From Paragonimus skrjabini miyazakii (taxonomy: Eukaryota; Platyhelminthes; Trematoda; Plagiorchiida; Troglotrematidae): 64,000 bases of DNA. Positions within the stretch are counted from its first letter, which is position 1. Each line of letters starts with the position of its first letter. Location: positions 95,410 to 159,409 of the forward strand of contig JTDE01001331.1 of the NCBI GenBank assembly GCA_014338405.1, given 5' to 3'. The position numbers and the translations under genes are program-made. This document shows, piece after piece, positions 52,001 to 63,910 of this stretch. The notes beneath the pieces are model-generated. The model did not search any database and had not been told where the DNA came from. It was given only the letters and a program-made list of their open reading frames with translations.

Positions 52001-53520
52001 AAACAATGATGCACGGGTGAGCAACATCGTAAGAAATGGAAAGGAACTGCGGACGCAGCCAGTGAACAGCAAACAAGACAAACATAATACTTGCCCAATG
52101 TTGCGCTTAGCAGAATGTGGTCAAGCAAGTTAATCATTAATTCACACAGATCAGTGTCGGACATGCACTGATTAAAGAAAACTCCGACGAAACTGCCCGT
52201 GCCCTTGGACACAAACGCGGTCAAGTCACCGTAAAGAAACAGCATCAGCAACCACATCGTTGCACCCACATTCTCTCACTCCGTAAGGGATACCATTCAA
52301 AAGATGAGAAACCTTCTCTATGAGAGATATTTATAAACATAACCAAACGTAGTGATTTCGACGAATGTTTGGTGGTATCGTAAACTTGAAAGCTACGGTG
52401 GCAAATCAGGTATTCTGGAAAGTCACAATATCACATAGACAACCAATCACCTGATTACGGTTAAGAAATCGCTAATAAATGTGGAGATGCTGTTGCCTAC
52501 AAAAGAGCATTCCTTCTATACTCACTTCTTATCTTTATTCGGTGCTCGTCGTACCGTACAGTACATCCACACTAGCCTTCATCTTCAAGCAGCCAAGTGA
52601 GATTAACAACTGATCATACCAACGCCCATAAACTAATATGACAACCAGCATCAAGACTTCTGATGACCTAAGAATCATCAGTGAGGTGCACGCTCCGTCT
52701 GCAAGTCGAACCATCATATTAAACACCGTCGGTCGTCAGGATCTCCTTCATAACAAGCCACCCTACCTTCATAGAATGCTTTGTTAACTCAGCTAGGATT
52801 TTTGGCGACATTTATCTACGTCTTTAGAATCACGGTCGAAACTGATTGTAATCACATCCTCGTCAGAGACTCGAACGCCCTTAGACGACTGTGATTAAAA
52901 TACCTTCGACCTCTGATTATCTACACCAGAAACAGGTATTTCATTTGAAACATGGATGTCAGACACGTAGAATGCTCACAATCGCAATCGCATCAACGCA
53001 CTTACATATTGCACCCGTCACATCTCGTGCTGATGAAACAGGTATCCGTCGGAACGCACTATGCGAGCCATTCGTTTAGCACCCAATCTGTCACACGCGT
53101 TTGTAATGGCACTAACAACCGTTATTTTTCACCTACATTCAATTCATTGGCACTATAAAACGATGCTGCTCAACTAATAGCAATCGTTCATGAGAAACTT
53201 GTGGTCGAACGCCACCTGAAACAAATAGTCCCAACGCACTGCAAATTAGAAACAGTAGTCCCGCATACATCCCGCAGATGAAGCACACAGTCCCAAGACA
53301 CTGGTGTTCTGACCACACTGTTGTGTTCCCACTAAACAAGACGAGCACCTGTTAAATACGTTATTCGATACTGACTCGACGTTCTGGTTGATTAATTCGT
53401 GGTCCTACTTTCAACATTAATCAGATTTACACAGCAATTGGTATTTTCCATCATACGGGGACCCAGGATCTGGATTTGCAACGCGCAAACTCAACATTAA
53501 CAAGGGTCAGTCAACCCACG
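49030..53520. other. gene-free stretch
   Basis: Nothing recognised. The 112-codon plus-strand frame 50645-50983 and the 109-codon minus-strand frame 49072-49401 have no motifs I can name. Confidence 0.4.
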
Positions 53521-53525
53521 AAGCA

Positions 53526-55975
53526 TGGCCCCACCACCCAAACTCCCGAGCAACAGTGGGGAAACAATAGAGGTTTCACGTTTCACTTGGAAGGTGCACC
53601 GGAAACTTATGTATGCAAACTTGATTCAATAATCAAGCAAAAACCACGACAGTCGCAGAAATGCACGCGTCTTCGGCTAAGGGACTATACAGGGCAACGC
53701 AATCCAAACCCTTCACATTGATCAAGTTAGTGAACGAAGAGACCACACACCAACTGCACCTTCTAGAAGTGCTTCCCAAAAGGGTAGAATACCGCCCTCC
53801 AATGTGAAGTGAGAGTCACGGGAAGCTGCATAAAAGGGGGCGGCAAAAGGGTAATTAAAACTTCCCAATGAGAACTTACTTCAAGGGACCACCAAATTGA
53901 TGTCGATGAGCGGACACCATTATACGAAACCTAGCCACCTCATACTTTCGAACAGGTCAGACTTATATTAAACTGCGACTCGTTTCCATTGTTCTGACGT
54001 TAGTGTTCATGAAGTGTACGCTAAATGAGAGAAACAACTTCGTTTGAAAAGAGGGAAAGGCAATTAGCTGAGAACACTAAGGAAATCGCGGCTCTTGAAC
54101 GCTGTCCATGGCTAAACTGAACCGAGGATGATAAACCGCACACCGGTAACGAACAATCGAAATGGCTGTCCTTAGATTTGGCGTGTTTGCAAAATGAACA
54201 CAGAACGAACGCAAAAGATACAAATACTTCCCTGGGACATCCCTACGTAGGAAACACGTAGTCAAACAGGCTGGACATATTTCTCTCATCTGTAAGACTC
54301 ACTGGACCTAAAACAACGACGTACAAAGAAAACAGTACGTTGAGGGTGACAAAAAAAACCTGCTAATTCCAGATGCTTTCCTGAGATCAATACACAGCTA
54401 TGCCATGTTAGCTGTGAATATGAAAGACCAAGTTGGCCAATCGAGCGACACCGAAACTTGTTTGGGCGGCAAGCTTCATCCATTCGATTAGAATGAAGCA
54501 GCCGTTGCATCTAGCATTAGTTCTAGACATCGTACTCGTCAGTGATACATTTGATTTCTTCATTCTTGAGATCAAACAGGGTCTCATTCAGATCACAACG
54601 ACGTTACTTATGTGATGTGACCTTATTCACGACTGTCGATCTTATTACGCGACGTACTTATGTTGAAATCATGCGTAGGGATGCTTGTCGAATAGAAACC
54701 CTATCGATATCAACGGTCAGTAGTCGACAAACTGGTCTCTTGTGGTAAAGCACAACACGCCTAAAATCTCAATTACCACTGGGTGCCAACCCTACAATCA
54801 ATTCGGATAACAAACATTATGGTATACGGCAGGCGAGGCCGCAAGCATAAGCACTGAATTACTGAAAAGTCTGCAAAATAGCTCGATGCCAACTGAAATA
54901 TTTCAAACGAAAAGTTTGGGAGGGTTATCTTGATGGTTGACAAAGAAGCTTGGCTAAAGATAGGATGGGCAAATCTTAACCGTAACTAGCGGTGTCATGG
55001 CACACAAAGGTGAAAAAATGAGATGTTTCCCTCGATGCAGCACAATTCAAAGGGACATGCTACCTCACGGGTAGTCCAAACCTCAATCTGCCTAGCCTAG
55101 ATTGAGTAGATCGGCTGCAGCTTCTATCATTTCCGCTGAACAAAGCATGTAACATCAGCGCTGTCAACAGTCAACCGTCGATGCACCGACGAATTAACGC
55201 AAAGTTCGTCGACATTCTGCGACAAAAGCACACCGCCGTGTTCCAAGATGGCCTAGGATGCTGCACAGAAACGAAAGCCAGCCTGCCCTTACACTCAAGC
55301 TCCAAACCCATTCTCCGCTCAAAACACTCCGCTCCGGATGCCTCACTATCCGTCATGGACAGGGCGTTGGATTAGTAACAGGAATCGGGAGTGCTTCAGT
55401 CAGTCAACTATTCGGCGTTGCATCGCCCATTGTGGTGGTTAAGAAAACAAGCGGCACCGTTCGCACCTGGCCTCAGTTATAGAGTTCGCATCTGCTAGGA
55501 CAAGTGTTCACTTTTCATGCACTTCATCAAGTATCCTGGATTCATAATTGACAACAACGGCCGCAATTCAGACTCTAGTAACACAGATGCTATCAATAAA
55601 ATGCCGCCTCCGAACGGCTTCTCTTCGTTGTGCTCCTTTTTAGGTCCTGGGAGTCAGTACAATGCGTTCTCACCGGCCATGCATCGCGTGCGGGCGATCG
55701 CGAATAAACTCCTGGCGAAGGAATAACCGTGGTCTTGGTCACCAGAGTGCAAACAGGCCTTCGAGGAAATCAAGTCAACGTTCCAATCGGACATGCTGCT
55801 GACGCATTTTAATCCGACGCGTCAAACCATGGAATCGGCGCAGTAATTTCCCACGTATTTCCAGAAGAATCTCAGGAAGCAATTGTGCATCTATCCAGAC
55901 CTTTGACTCCAGCCAAAAGAAGATAAAGGAGAAGGAAGCTCGCTACGGATCTCGGACGTAAACTTAAAGGAACGT
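53526..55975 (+). mobile_element. Ty3/gypsy LTR retrotransposon, internally deleted
   Basis: An ATG at 53526 opens a gag-like start (MAPPPKLPSNSGETIE) that breaks after 35 codons. The gag call rests mainly on position and resemblance. Protease sequence follows at about 54945-55160: EAWLKIGWANL, then TCYLTGSPNLNLPSLD. It runs in frame into AVFQDGLGCCTE (about 55235) at the protease/reverse transcriptase junction. ASPIVVVKKTSGTVR (about 55420-55465) is the first reverse transcriptase block. Only about 40 bases later the frame reads KCSLFMHFIKYPGFIIDNNG, which belongs after the catalytic YxDD. The palm domain is therefore deleted. SSLCSFLGPGSQYNAFSPAM and LLAKE...WSWSPECKQAFEEIK continue into the RNase H start, and in another frame VISHVFPEESQEAI...SRPLTPA ends the recognisable part. 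No integrase or LTRs are visible. Confidence 0.85.
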
Positions 55976-55979
55976 GTAG

Positions 55980-58505
55980 AGAACGATCCAGGAAGTAAGG
56001 TTAGATTTTCACTTCATCGAATCCATTCTCATTAATTACGAAACCCTACTTGTTCCTTCGTAATATCTCCTTCCTATACCATAGTCAAAGAAGTATAATA
56101 GGAGTGAGAAGCCAAGTAATGGTTGAGGTCTAGCTGCTTTCTTCATGGTTTTCATAATAAACCCTGAACCATTTTTTGAATACAGATACTATAATCGAGT
56201 TAACTCATCAGGGAGGGATGTCCTGTCACCCACACAAGTTGAAACAACTCAGCCAAAAGCTCTACTAACGTCTCCTCACATTCTTTGAAAAGTGCCGGCA
56301 ACCTCATTATGCTTAAGAGCCGAGATGCGATCGCGGACCTGTTCTAGTGGATGATCCTAATACTACCAACCAGAGTGCTATACGACAAGTCTGCGGCAAG
56401 AAGCCAGTTAAATTGACCCTCGAAGTCTTCTGCCCAGCGCTCCAACCTTCTGGACTTATTATGGATTAGTGTCATTTGCCTCGATGATAGCAACACAGAC
56501 AAATGGAAGTCCTGTACTAACAGTACAAATACGTTTGAAAAACTTTCTGCTGCAAAACGGTTTTCAACCTCTCAACCTCTTCTGTCAGTCAAGCCTCACG
56601 ATCTGACCAGTATACACTTCAGCTTCCGACGCATATCCCTTCTAGACTTGTTATATGAACTATCGACAGGAAAGTCCCAACTGGTATTTAAGAACTACGG
56701 GGAGTTATCTGAGATCCAACGTTTAACCCTCGAACCATCCCGCCGCATGCTGCGGTGCTCGGTTCGTGAACAGCCTGCGACATTTAGGTGCAGCAGCTGT
56801 TAGGATCTGCAGAGTGATAACTGTTAAGCTTGCATTCTATGCTATTTTGTTATTCACGCTTCACCTAAAGCAAGCTCCTGTTCAGCGAAAGTAAGGACAA
56901 AACAACAACGTGCGAAGTGGACTAAAGAATGTGCTCCAATGAGAACGACGGTTTTGAACGGAGATACGCCACCTATAACTAATAGTTATATGGTCTACTG
57001 TAGACTAGGCCTACTTCGGAGAAGGAGCGCGAAATAAAACAATGGCGTGCATACCTATAAACCTAGTTACACCTAAACGTAATTTGCTAGTTGTGTTAAT
57101 GATGATAGGCACACAGTCGCAACAGCCGTCTGCTATTATCAAAGCGATGTGATGCCAGTCTAAATATGTCACCGAAACAACACACAGCTTCACCAAAGTG
57201 GCCGACCTGTGCGTTCATATTTCCGGCCGAATGACTGTATCGGAATTGTACTGACCGGAAACCGGTCAAATCCGAGTAAAACGGCGTTCTTAATACCGAC
57301 GTCATTACAGTCAGCTGGAGCATAATGAAACAATGAGAAGATTCGTGAAAGTTTTGCGCCAAGAGCTGGTCTTAAGAGGATCTACCAAGCAGACGGCACA
57401 CCCAATATTAATAAGAATCCAACCTACCAATGCACCTGCAGCCGCTGAAGGCATTTACATTACTTTGCATTCTACGTCTAAGCAATGGAGGAAGGACGCC
57501 TGAAGTTGAATGGTAGGGGATAGGATTTACCAGTAGTGTTACTATGATTAGTCATACCTGTTGTGAGATCTGTAGAGTAATCACCAGAAATGAGAGTCGG
57601 AAGGGGCCTGAGAGCTGAATTTAATGGGACGACAACAGAATTCGACATTAGTAAGGTCCCGCCTATTCACTCTGCCATGTGCAGCAGATAGGGTGACCAG
57701 GTTTTTACAACGAGACGGTCGACGCAGTATGGAACTAACAGTGTTGCGAATACTCACGGTTGTGTGGGCTGAGATACTGCCAAAACTCCTAAACATAAAC
57801 ATAAACGGTCTTTCGCTCAAGTCCCGTTCCTTCCCTCTCATTTTTTAACCAGGGCTTAATCCTTTTTCATGACGACATGAAAGTTAAGCATCGAAGCCAA
57901 CTGATGGTCCCTAAAGTCCAAGAGAAAGGACAACTCGCAGTCAGTACGTAAGTTTCAAACATGTGAAAACAGTAGACCGCTGATAAACAAACTGCCAGAG
58001 CTCCCCAACACACTATAATAACCAGGTAAGACTGGTAGGTCATACAATATCATTAAGACAACAAACGAGTAAAAGACCGGACCTTCAACTTGGAGAAAAA
58101 AATCTACGACTCTTAAAAATAGATTAAGAATTTTTCAACTTCCAGGCGATCTCCGGAGAAGGTATCAGTAAGCCTATATTCACAGGTCATAAAAGATCTA
58201 CTAATAAGAACCGAGAGCAGCAACACCCATCGGAAGAAAAGAACAGAATATCCCGAAGAACCACGAGCCCGGTTGTCGTTATCATCTTACTCAAACTTAG
58301 AAAAAATCGTTCATCTGCAATCGCATCACCAAGAAAGTGTGTGGATTTTATATACAGACCGATTACCAACAATGTAAGAGATTTTCTCATCTCTATCTGA
58401 ACATATAGTCTCAGACAACAGTGGAACCGTTGATCAAAAGCGAGTGTATCATAAGTTAACCAGAAATACCATGGCATTCGAATACAGTGTTTAGGAAAGC
58501 TGACG
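55980..58505. other. gene-free stretch, including the BTF3 3' flank
   Basis: The expected gypsy integrase and 3' LTR are not visible here. The right part (below 58509) would hold the 3' untranslated region of the minus-strand BTF3 gene. No AATAAA is seen on the minus strand close to the stop. The nearest variant signal I noticed is AATATA, read on the minus strand at 58175-58180. Confidence 0.4.
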
Positions 58506-58508
58506 CGA

Positions 58509-58606
58509 TTACTCCAACCGACTTTTCTCATCAAAGTCCTCTACAAGTTCGGGAACATCTTCATCGAAATCCTCAGGCTTAGCTTCACCATCCACCTTCG
58601 CCGTTT
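58509..58606 (-). CDS. BTF3 / NAC beta subunit, last coding exon
   Basis: The acceptor is ctgtttgttttcag, directly before base 58606. Two bases (AA) complete a codon begun in the previous exon (G|AA gives Glu). Then 31 codons follow, TAKVDGEAKPEDFDEDVPEL and on to EDFDEKSRLE, and a TAA at 58509-58511. The acidic 'DEVPDLVENFDE'-type tail is the diagnostic C-terminus of BTF3, the beta subunit of the nascent polypeptide-associated complex, which binds ribosomes and shields emerging chains in the cytosol. The exon is separated from the previous one by an intron of 5195 bases. The 115-codon minus-strand frame that overlaps this exon is in a different frame and is a shadow. Confidence 0.93.
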
Positions 58607-61439
58607 CTGAAAACAAACAGTGAACCGGATTAATGCGAGAAACAAAAGCTCTCATTGGATTATTTGTACACTATCGCATCCCAAGTAACTTTTCAATTCG
58701 TACGAAAATGAAAACTGAGCACATTGGAGAAATGAAGCCAACCATTTTAATGTGGGTCAATCAGTAACGATCGCAGAATCACGAATTCTGCAAACGGAAA
58801 GACCAAAGTTAGTGTAGCCCGGTTGTGAGGCTCAGAACCGAAGGTCGGGACTAGCCCAAGTGACGGGCAAGTCACACCATATAAGGTGAATTGTCAACTA
58901 AAAAATGACTAAGGTGATGACAAGTTAACGAATACAGATACGCATTTTATTTGCTTACAGCAAAACATCTTTAAGAATACAAATTTGTTATTCCACTTTT
59001 CCATTTGCTGAGCCACCACGACCACGGTCATGTGTACACTCTAGAGAAAGCTATGAACCTGATCAGGTGATAATGTAACTTCACCGCGGAATATCAGGTA
59101 CAACGGCAGAATTTTATAGTGGCACTGATGCCCCTCAAACGAACAATTCTGAGGCTAGTATCACGCCTACATCGGTTCATCTTGTAACGGTTTAGGGTCA
59201 TCACAGAGAAATTTAAACATGCTGACTATACTGACGCGCCACTGTGGAGTATGCATCGCTCACAATCGCCTGCACTCATACTTGAAGATGGTGTCAGAGA
59301 CGGAGAGATGCGAGCGAAGCGAGTAACAAAGGCTAATGGCATTCGTCAGCATGCGGTGAAGGACAGAAAACAAGTGTATTCTATCATAAGACCGCAAAAC
59401 CCGACTTATTCAAATGTGTAAGCTTTACGAACTATCTCTACTTTGTAGTCGCTCTATGCAAACAACCATTTACGCATGGTGAAATCGGCAGTTGAACAAA
59501 AACTTTTAGACAAAGCCCTCAAAGGTGGCTAACAAGACACAGCATACCTACAGAGACCTTCCGGCATAAATTCGCCTGATGAAACATACCCATGGACAAT
59601 CCAGTGCATAACTTCTACTACCTTATTTGTATAACTCTGGAAGGGTTGAAAAAGACGGCAAGGCGAACACACTTGAAACAGTACTGTCGAAACGAGTTTT
59701 CAGCGCTCTTTCAGTTTTGGACACAAGCCTCAAAATTAGTCGTAATCCACCTCGGTTGAAACTCAAATACAAAGAACCTAAACGTTCATAGACCATGTAT
59801 GCGATAGTGTCATGCGACTGTGGTTGCCGCCATAAGAGTGGATGTGCCGCACTCCATCCAAAACAGGCATGACAGTTTTGGCAAAAGGAAGTTATAAACA
59901 TCAAATCAAACGTAATTCTGGATTTTGTCCATTTTCTGACTAGCGTAGACAGACCCTTAATAAGCTCATGTTTACTATTCAACCCACATTTTAACTACAT
60001 TGCCCGGGAAATATAAGCAACACATCCGTAAGACGATGACGTGGTGCGGTTGTGCACTGTAAAACAATCTACGTGAAAAGTAAATAACAAGAAGCATATT
60101 ACTGAAGTGGAACTGCTGTGTTGCATTTTGCTATCCGCTATCAAAAAAGGTGCGCAAAACAAAATTAAAACATGCTTTTGCATGCACAACGCTTGTGCAT
60201 AGCTGCCGCTCAGCGCCGTTAGTAAACCAGACTATTCAACTAGCATCATGGTTACTAATGATCTCCTACTGAAACAGACAAAACAGGCAGCAAAAACAAA
60301 ACATGACAGGAACACCGTAAATACTTCGTCTGTTTTTGACCGTCACACAGAGTTGCCCGTTACAATTGCAAATAGGAGACACCAGAAACACAGCACCATC
60401 TGAGGACGATTGTGCTGTTTGGTAACTTTTGCAATCAATAATCCGTTCAGGCTAATTGCTCAAGGGAATAACACGACGTGACAATTAATCCACCCTGCAT
60501 TGCACGTCGACCCAGAATGATTCCGGTTAGGAAACGGGAAGAGTAGAAAACTGAGCAACACAGGAATCTTTGCGGGCTTTAACTAAACATACGGCCAGTC
60601 GGCTTGCCAATCAGCAAGTGAGGTTCAAAAAACAAAGACGGCGTGAAATCAGTTGAAGAATGAGGAAGATACCTGATTTACTAACAAGTCGCCACTGCAT
60701 TCAGATATGGGCCAACACAAAAGGTACACAAAATACTAGTTTTTACGGACGCTTAGATCGTTGGTTAAAGATTTACCCTCATTAGCAGCACGAGCCCATA
60801 GGGCTGATATACACCTCGGTGTCACCAAACGGAGAGATGTGTCAACACAAACTATTCGGCTTTCACTGTAAGTCTAACTATGATCATCTGACGAGCACAC
60901 CGTTAAACGAACGAGGTACTACTGCCCACAAAAACGCTTGAAATACCAAAGGGGAAATAGTGGAATTAAAAGAACTGATAATTTGCACCTCCGAGGACAA
61001 ACCCTTAAAGTGGATCATCAATGGGGACGGTTACTTTGCAGACACATTTTTATCAGTAGGTCTGCCGCCACTGGATCGCTTTCCATCAGGAGGTAGTAGA
61101 TGTCTCAAGCATCCAAATTAGACCCGTACATGTTTAATTAATACGGGGTCCACAGTGCCCTTTCCCAATTGAACTAAGTTAGATCCCGTCTCAATAAACA
61201 GGCATCGTTATATGTATGTAGGTAAGTGGCATGGTTTTGACATGTTTGAATACAAACAAGTATGCTCACATGGAGTAAAAGCGGTAGTGATACGTACGGG
61301 GATGTACACGACGCGCAGGATGTAGGGCGACATCCGTGTGCATGAATACTGGTCCAAAAATAAAAAACGGACACCGTCCCGATCACGTTAACATCTAACA
61401 TGACCGCTATGTCTTACCAGACATACCTCTTTCAGGGTC

Positions 61440-61495
61440 TTCCGTTTTTCTCCATTAATCTCTCCTTCTTCTTTTCTCTTCTTTTTCCCTCTCGA
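61440..61495. repeat. pyrimidine-rich low-complexity tract
   Basis: On the plus strand this is almost pure C/T (ctccttcttcttttctcttc in the middle). On the minus strand it is A/G-rich and stays open as a Lys/Glu-rich frame ending near a gtatgt. That could mimic a splice donor, but low complexity is the simpler reading. Confidence 0.6.
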
Positions 61496-61734
61496 AAGCC
61501 CATCTCTCAATCGGTAATTGCACCACTCGGACCGATCTGACTTGCGGACGTATGATGTCTGTTCAGAATCGTTACTGAGGCTGCCAACTCATGGCAGTGC
61601 TCCAAATATACTGCTATCCCTAGAGGATAGAAGACCTTGTGGTCAACGTGTAATGGGAGTCTAGTGACATCGCATGCCCTTGCCTACAGTGATCAATATA
61701 TTGCTGTTACTGTGGTGCAGGCCAGTGGACATAA

Positions 61735-62085
61735 CTGACGGAACAGGTTGATCAGAAACCACCCAGCCCGACCACTGTAGCCCAAGATATCCAGGAAATA
61801 AATGAGCTTGCGAACGAAACAAAGTTGCAACCGAATCTTGGACAACACAACTTATTAAAAGGGCTGCGCGATATAGTTGATAAGCCTTTCTTACCCTTCC
61901 TCAAGACAACATTGGGAGAGGAGCCGTCTAACGCTAAGTTTAACAGCCAAAAAATCTTGGAGAAACTGTGTAATTTCGACTTCGTGCGATTGTATACTGT
62001 TCTGAAACTTTCACTTCATCAACACATCATCATCATCACCATCATCATAGACAGCAATACATCAGTGGTCCACAGTGATGCATAA
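61735..62085 (+). CDS. unrecognised open frame inside the BTF3 intron, opposite strand
   Basis: After a TAA at 61732 the plus strand is open for 116 codons to a stop at 62083. Up to about residue 85 the composition is protein-like: INELANETKLQPNLGQHNLL, then RDIVDKPFLPFLKTTLGEEP and FNSQKILEKLCNFDFVRLY. It then runs into the Ile-rich translation of a CAT/ATC microsatellite, so a real coding part would end before about 62020. A possible acceptor is the AG at 61745-61746. Possible donors are the gtaatt at about 61970 or gtatac near 61992. I do not recognise the family. It may be one exon of a gene nested in, or overlapping, BTF3. Confidence 0.35.
   Translation: MTEQVDQKPPSPTTVAQDIQEINELANETKLQPNLGQHNLLKGLRDIVDKPFLPFLKTTLGEEPSNAKFNSQKILEKLCNFDFVRLYTVLKLSLHQHIIIITIIIDSNTSVVHSDA
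62025..62049. repeat. (CAT)n microsatellite, imperfect
   Basis: catcatcatcatcaccatca: a short trinucleotide repeat with one CAC interruption. Confidence 0.9.
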
Positions 62086-63801
62086 CTGTCACACAACAAT
62101 GAAAAAAACCCTGTATAGGAAGAGAATTTAAAAAAGGGGGGACGGGAAGAGACCCAATTACTAAAAAGACATGACAATGTCTTTACTTAAACATTCAACA
62201 TCACGATGCCTACACCCTGCAAACAAATAACCGAGCTGTAAGTGAAAGTAAGGCGTCATCAGCAAGATAGCTTCCTTACAGTTTTCACAAGATCATAATG
62301 CGCCGATATCTTGTGAACTGAAAAAGACAATCTGCTTTTTTTGATCTCGTCGAGTTATGGGGACTGGTTATAGACAAATTTGCTCTCAATATTAACCGAC
62401 CACTCCTGCAGGATGCCACAAGATGATGACGTATAGATTCGTCGACGCGAAACCCAGGGTTCCATGATGCCGGCCATTTACCTCATTGCCCAATCACCCG
62501 CTCTTGTTTCCATGGAATATCTTCGACATAGGTTCGATCAAGTCTAGGAAATTCCAGGCGGTCTTCTCACCTGAAACTGGTGCCTCCGACAGTATGGTGG
62601 CTAACAAAACAACTCGTTACGGAGTTTCTTAATAGCGCAGAGCTTCACCAAAAGTAACAAACTCGGTATTACAACTTGAGAACAGAATACGACATATAAA
62701 AAGAGAATTTACAAACTACCTTTATTCCGACCAGTTGCGTGCAGCACTTGCGATGTAGTGTCACGTGAAGCAGCGAAACATGAGGTGAAAAGTAAAAGGC
62801 AGCGCAATCACTACAGGCGGCAGTACACAACCACGAATAACAAGACCTGATCAAAGAATGGGATGTGACTAAACTGCTAAAACCATCACAACCTGTCTAA
62901 ACTCAGACATTCGACAAAAGACACCCATGCACTGCACGTAAACGATCGGGCTGGGAAGAGGGTGGTGGCCATTATTGTCTCATTTCGTTGACTGCGCCCA
63001 TTGCACATACAACTAAGTCAAACAACGGCAGTGTTCGCGCGACTGAACCTGGTTAAATGTTACTCCAGTCGACGATACCAGCATAGGAGACAAATCCGAC
63101 CAACGGCACTTAAAGTATTGGTTGTTGGGTTTTTCCACTACAGCAAACTCACACCAACGGCCAACGAGTGTGTAGTAGGTATGTAAACATACAGCGACAA
63201 CGAAGACGTTTGCACATAGGACTTGCGAGTAACAGATGAAACTTCTTTAAGGGCGTCTAGCATACAATAGGCTTCGCAAGAAATTACGACAAAGCGCCGA
63301 TTTCTGAAAAACAGACTGATTTAGTTGTGCCCAAGGAGTGTGGGTGGAGGATTACAATAGTGGCTCGCTGCCGTCCACGCAAGCTAACTAGGAAAGATGC
63401 ATATACCTCATAAATCACCTAAAAGTAGTCGGGACCACAGCGCAACAGCACGCCACCGTTACTTCCAACATAGTAGAATTCGTTTGCTGCATGCGTCTGG
63501 GAGTCTAAGCCAGTATCAACCAAACGATAACGCCGTGCAATTGAGTTCGCAGGATGGTCGAAGGAGTGGCCAGCCAACTTCATAATTCACTACGTGTTTT
63601 CGACTTAAACGTCCATAATGCACGTGCTGCAAACAAAGCACGCGCAGGAAGGCGTTTACAGCTTGTTCAAGTGGGTGTGTCAAACGCTTAAAATTCCCAC
63701 GCACTAGAATGGTCACAGCCGCACACACATGGAAATCAGGTTTCAGAAAATCGCCATGAGAATAACGGACATTCGGAGAATATTACGGGTGAAGAACGTA
63801 C

Positions 63802-63873
63802 CATTTATTTTTGATAATCTGAGTTTTGCACTTTCCAGTTGGTTCAGCATGTTGGGGAACAAATCAGTCAGAG
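63802..63873 (-). CDS. BTF3 / NAC beta subunit, penultimate exon
   Basis: The exon is 72 bases, bounded by ttcttcttttag before 63873 and a gtacgt donor after 63802. With the C left over from the previous exon it encodes PLTDLFPNMLNQLESAKL and RLSKIN, then a single G passes to the last exon. 'LTDLFPNMLNQL' corresponds to the conserved 'LTEMLPxILNQLG' after the NAC domain. An open frame starting upstream (63940) reads through the small intron in the same frame by chance and should not be taken as the protein. Confidence 0.93.
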
Positions 63874-63910
63874 CTAAAAGAAGAATCTGGATCGTTTCAA
63901 CAAGACGTAC
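63874..63910 (-). other. 37-base intron of BTF3
   Basis: Begins gtacgtcttg and ends cttcttttag on the minus strand. Removing it joins C|CT into a proline codon and keeps the conserved 'AETKxLT' of the family. Introns this short are known in flatworm genes, usually towards the 5' end. Confidence 0.9.

Larger units (their letters stand above)
58607..63801 (-). other. last intron of BTF3
   Basis: This 5195-base intron begins with gtacgt (donor at 63801 reading down) and ends with tttgttttcag at 58607. The phases on the two sides agree. It contains the plus-strand open frame at 61735-62085, a pyrimidine-rich tract and a microsatellite. I see no retroelement motif in it. It is about 140 times the length of the gene's neighbouring intron. 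Confidence 0.85.

Noticed and set aside
58187..58534. 115-codon minus-strand frame overlapping the BTF3 stop region
   Set aside because: It overlaps the real terminal exon in another frame, and its translation shows nothing known. It is a shadow.
59623..59982. 119-codon minus-strand frame inside the BTF3 intron
   Set aside because: No recognisable motif, mixed composition and no splice signals. It lies within an intron of a gene on the same strand, so chance is the better explanation.
61384..61545. Lys/Glu-rich minus-strand frame ending at a gtatgt as an upstream BTF3 exon
   Set aside because: BTF3 has no such segment, and the exon phases already join 63802 to 58606 without it. The tract is low complexity.
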